From: Isoperla grammatica
Taxonomy: Eukaryota; Arthropoda; Insecta; Plecoptera; Perlodidae
Length of the DNA stretch: 64,000 nucleotides
Direction: 5' to 3'
Assembly (NCBI GenBank): GCA_945910005.1
Contig: OX246741.1
Location: forward strand, 33,747,385-33,811,384
Shown: in pieces, positions 61,801 to 64,000 of the stretch
Layout of the letters: every line of letters begins with the position of its first letter
How positions within the stretch are numbered: the first letter of the stretch is position 1
Position numbers and translations under genes: made by a program
Notes under the pieces: model-generated
What the model saw: the letters and a program-made list of their open reading frames with translations, nothing else
Told to the model about the DNA's origin: nothing
Databases searched by the model: none

Positions 61801-62943
61801 ACAAGCGTTGGATTAAAAATGTTCTAATAATTTACAGTAAAGTGGGTATGAAACATATTTTATAGCATCAATTCCGGAAATAGCACATCTGAAACAAGAT
61901 ATTTATTAATGTTGCATCTATAGCGCAGAATACCATCTCTAGTAACGAGTTAATATGGATGATGAGATGGAAAACAAATCTAGTGATATCGTTCAGGGAA
62001 AATGTTTTGCAACATCCGGAAATCAACAAAAAAATAGCGATAAGGTTCTTTCATTCTTTAAATGAACTGATAATCCTGTTTATCTATGGCCGTCTCTAAT
62101 TATGTTTATATATAGCTCGATAAAAAACGTTGCTTGTATTTTTTCGGTGATTAGGCCTATCACCATTATTACTTTGTGCGCCATATTATCAAACCTGTTT
62201 TGTGTTTTCAATGTGAAGTGACAATACTATATGTTCTGAATCAGTTGCCCAACTGAAACGGCTAAAAGTGCTTGTAGGGATGGTCACTAAACAAAAGTGT
62301 GACATGTACATCTTAACCGGGATTAAAAAGATAATAAATTACGTAAATAAGTTGCAGGCTTAGTTTTGTGTAAAATTAAAAAAATATTATGCCTAAGATT
62401 TTTATTTTTATTTTTTAATTTATTGCGATGGCCATACATAAAATTGGAAGATAATTTTGAGAAAAATAATGTCTAATAGTTACTAACAAAAATATCAGAA
62501 TTACTTACTTTTTAAACTGTGGTTTACAGAAACTCTGCAAGGCTGATTGCGAGGACTACGTATGTTTTTAAGAACTGTGTGAATTCAAGGTCCCCCGACC
62601 CCTAAAACTCACACATCTTACATGCAGTATTCAGTATTGGATTGGAATTGGATTGGCTTCAGCTATATTATGCATTTACATGCCCAAAATTAAACACGTA
62701 CTGCTACCAAACAGAAGTTCAGTTAACTGGTAACTCACCACCATCATTAATATACTACAGAAGTGAACTCAATATGATACTAAAAATCGTTTACATGCAC
62801 AGTTTGAAACCGATCTTTCAATACGATTTCAATTTTTATGGGATTGGATCCAACAAATCCAATCCGTGTTCAAAGTGGTTACACGGGGGATTGTACAGTC
62901 GGATAGTACTCAATACCGTATTGAATTCCCCAAGTAAACATGC
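58861..62943. other. Non-coding DNA
   Basis: Mostly AT-rich. TTTCTAGGAA/TTTCTAGAA motifs recur between 58.97 and 60.07 kb. Two adjacent small ORFs at 60831-61034 and 61061-61342 have hydrophobic stretches but no family signature, so I do not call them genes. A GC-richer patch at 61430-61510 has no ORF of note. Confidence 0.45.
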
Positions 62944-63124
62944 CGACGTAGTTGGCCTAGGTCGATTAGGCGTTGGTCTAGTAAACCGCGGTCTCTGCGT
63001 TCCAGGTACGAGTCCTGGCTTGGGCATGGATGTCATGTGGCGTTTTTTTATCCTCATCATCGCCTCGATTAGCCTCGTTTCAAAAATATGGGACGTAAAA
63101 CCCCAAATATCATTATCATCATCC
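62944..63124 (+). mobile_element. SINE family 1, plus strand
   Basis: The order is GTAGTTGGCCTAGGTCGATT, AGTAAACCGCGGTCTCTGCG, B-box-like GGTACGAGTCC, GGCTTGGGCATGGATGTCAT, GTGGCGTTTTTTTA, CTCGATTAGCCTCG, GGGACGTAAAACCCCAAATA, and a CATTATCATCATC tail. It is nearly full length. Confidence 0.85.
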
Positions 63125-63132
63125 ATGTTAAC

Positions 63133-63447
63133 ATGGCCGAAGGTGTGCGTACGGTAGCCACTTTCTCACGTGATGTCGAAGCCACTTTAGAAGCATTACC
63201 AAGATCAATTTACATACAGAACGGAGCGTTGTATGAATTAGGCTGCTTTGTGACACCACAAACGCGTTTACGAACACATCGATCGGTTCATATTTATAAT
63301 GTTGTTATTAGCCATTCCAGACGGCTGCGTATGCTGAACATATATTCCTTCAATAATCCACTTACAAATAATATTGAACGGCGTGAAAAAGGAAAATCGA
63401 ATTTGGTGCGTTCGTTCTGTGGTTTTATTACTGATTTTAATCTATAA
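63133..63447 (+). CDS. Unassigned small ORF (104 codons)
   Basis: The ATG at 63133 in good context (AACATGGCC) opens 104 codons to a TAA at 63445-63447. The protein starts MAEGVRTVATFSRDVEATLE, with a middle YIQNGALYELGCFVTPQTRL and a basic segment SRRLRM. It begins right after a SINE tail, which is in frame upstream. The composition looks more protein-like than neighbouring ORFs, but I recognise no family. It could be an exon, a captured fragment or chance. Confidence 0.25.
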   Translation: MAEGVRTVATFSRDVEATLEALPRSIYIQNGALYELGCFVTPQTRLRTHRSVHIYNVVISHSRRLRMLNIYSFNNPLTNNIERREKGKSNLVRSFCGFITDFNL

Positions 63448-64000
63448 AGTCCAATATTCGATTGACGGTTCAGCCTGGAGTCTTTGGACATGAAGATTAT
63501 ACCGATATAACACTGACTCTGACACTGACTGAGATGTAGTAAAATAAACCCTGCACTGGCCCTTTTATGTAAACGATAACTTTGAAGCCGGCATAGCAAC
63601 TAGAAAAAATAGTACAAAAGTATACTGTCCCGACTGTTAAATAAGTTATTATAGCTGAGAGAGTAGACAGTATTATTATTATAACAACTATTAACTAACA
63701 ACTATTGTATAATAGTTGTTAATTTTGAGAAGAAAACGGAATCAAAGAACCACAGCCAATTTGCCAGTCGAGATTGGATTTTTTAATTTTTGATTTCTAC
63801 TCAAATCTTCTATGTCAACGTATTACGTATTCTACTTAAATGGAGATCTTTGATTGGCCTAAATTAAATAAGTCTCCCTCACGCTCAATTTTACCCTGCG
63901 TGATGTGCGTGAATTATTATTTCGTAGATTAAAAGGTTGATGGAAAAATTAATTGTAATGGGCGGGTTACCTATAATCAAGCCCACATAGATATGAAGCT
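63448..64000. other. Non-coding DNA
   Basis: AT-rich, with a small palindromic patch near 63680-63722 (AACAACTATT against AATAGTTGTT). No gene recognised. Confidence 0.5.

Overview
This is AT-rich nuclear DNA of an animal, most likely an insect. The evidence is tRNA-derived SINEs with B-box heads, non-LTR retrotransposon tails, a Ty3/gypsy-type LTR element, many inverted-repeat MITEs, long satellite arrays, intron-style splice signals, and a THAP-domain exon of a type common in insect transposons. A hemimetabolous insect such as a hemipteran is my guess from the style of the repeats; nothing in the window proves it. There is no prokaryotic gene organisation, no rRNA, no free-standing tRNA gene and no CRISPR array.

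Layout. At 1-2.8 kb a ~145-165 bp tandem repeat is split by a 2341-bp DNA transposon (365-2705) with AGGGAAC termini, a 2-bp AT target duplication and one THAP-domain exon. At 5.0-8.1 kb there is an LTR retrotransposon on the minus strand with two 659-bp LTRs and a GTTT target duplication. Its single ORF joins a coiled-coil Gag-like segment to a broken integrase, so it looks non-autonomous and recent. From 8 to 34 kb the window is intergenic or intronic DNA with MITEs, SINEs, a 69-bp minisatellite (11.3 kb), a duplicated ~390-bp block (17.1 and 18.7 kb), a TTAC microsatellite (24.5 kb), an inverted SINE pair (26.8-27.1 kb) and a nested MITE (30.8-31.2 kb). A 77-79-bp satellite lies at 34.4-35.1 kb.

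Probable host coding sequence is scarce. A GC-rich internal exon (37164-37364, plus strand, both flanking introns phase 2) has good acceptor and donor sites but I do not recognise its protein. A CpG-rich segment at 56.2-56.65 kb looks like a promoter with a nine-codon first coding exon (56617-56643) ending at a GT donor. A small unassigned ORF lies at 63133-63447. A non-LTR retrotransposon C-terminus and tail lie at 38.4-38.7 kb.

The right half is dominated by arrays: a 65-bp satellite of about 38 copies (40.1-42.6 kb), an AT-rich 19/25-bp composite array (45.0-46.0 kb), an uninterrupted 440-bp ATG microsatellite (50.4-50.8 kb), and a 56-bp satellite of about 74 copies (51.8-55.9 kb). Almost every monomer of the last carries one or two CACGTG E-boxes, arranged in many monomers as an inverted pair. 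This E-box array lies directly upstream of the CpG-rich putative promoter, which is the most interesting arrangement in the window. Both large satellites show higher-order periodicity (224 bp = 4 x 56; 260 and 390 bp = 4 and 6 x 65).
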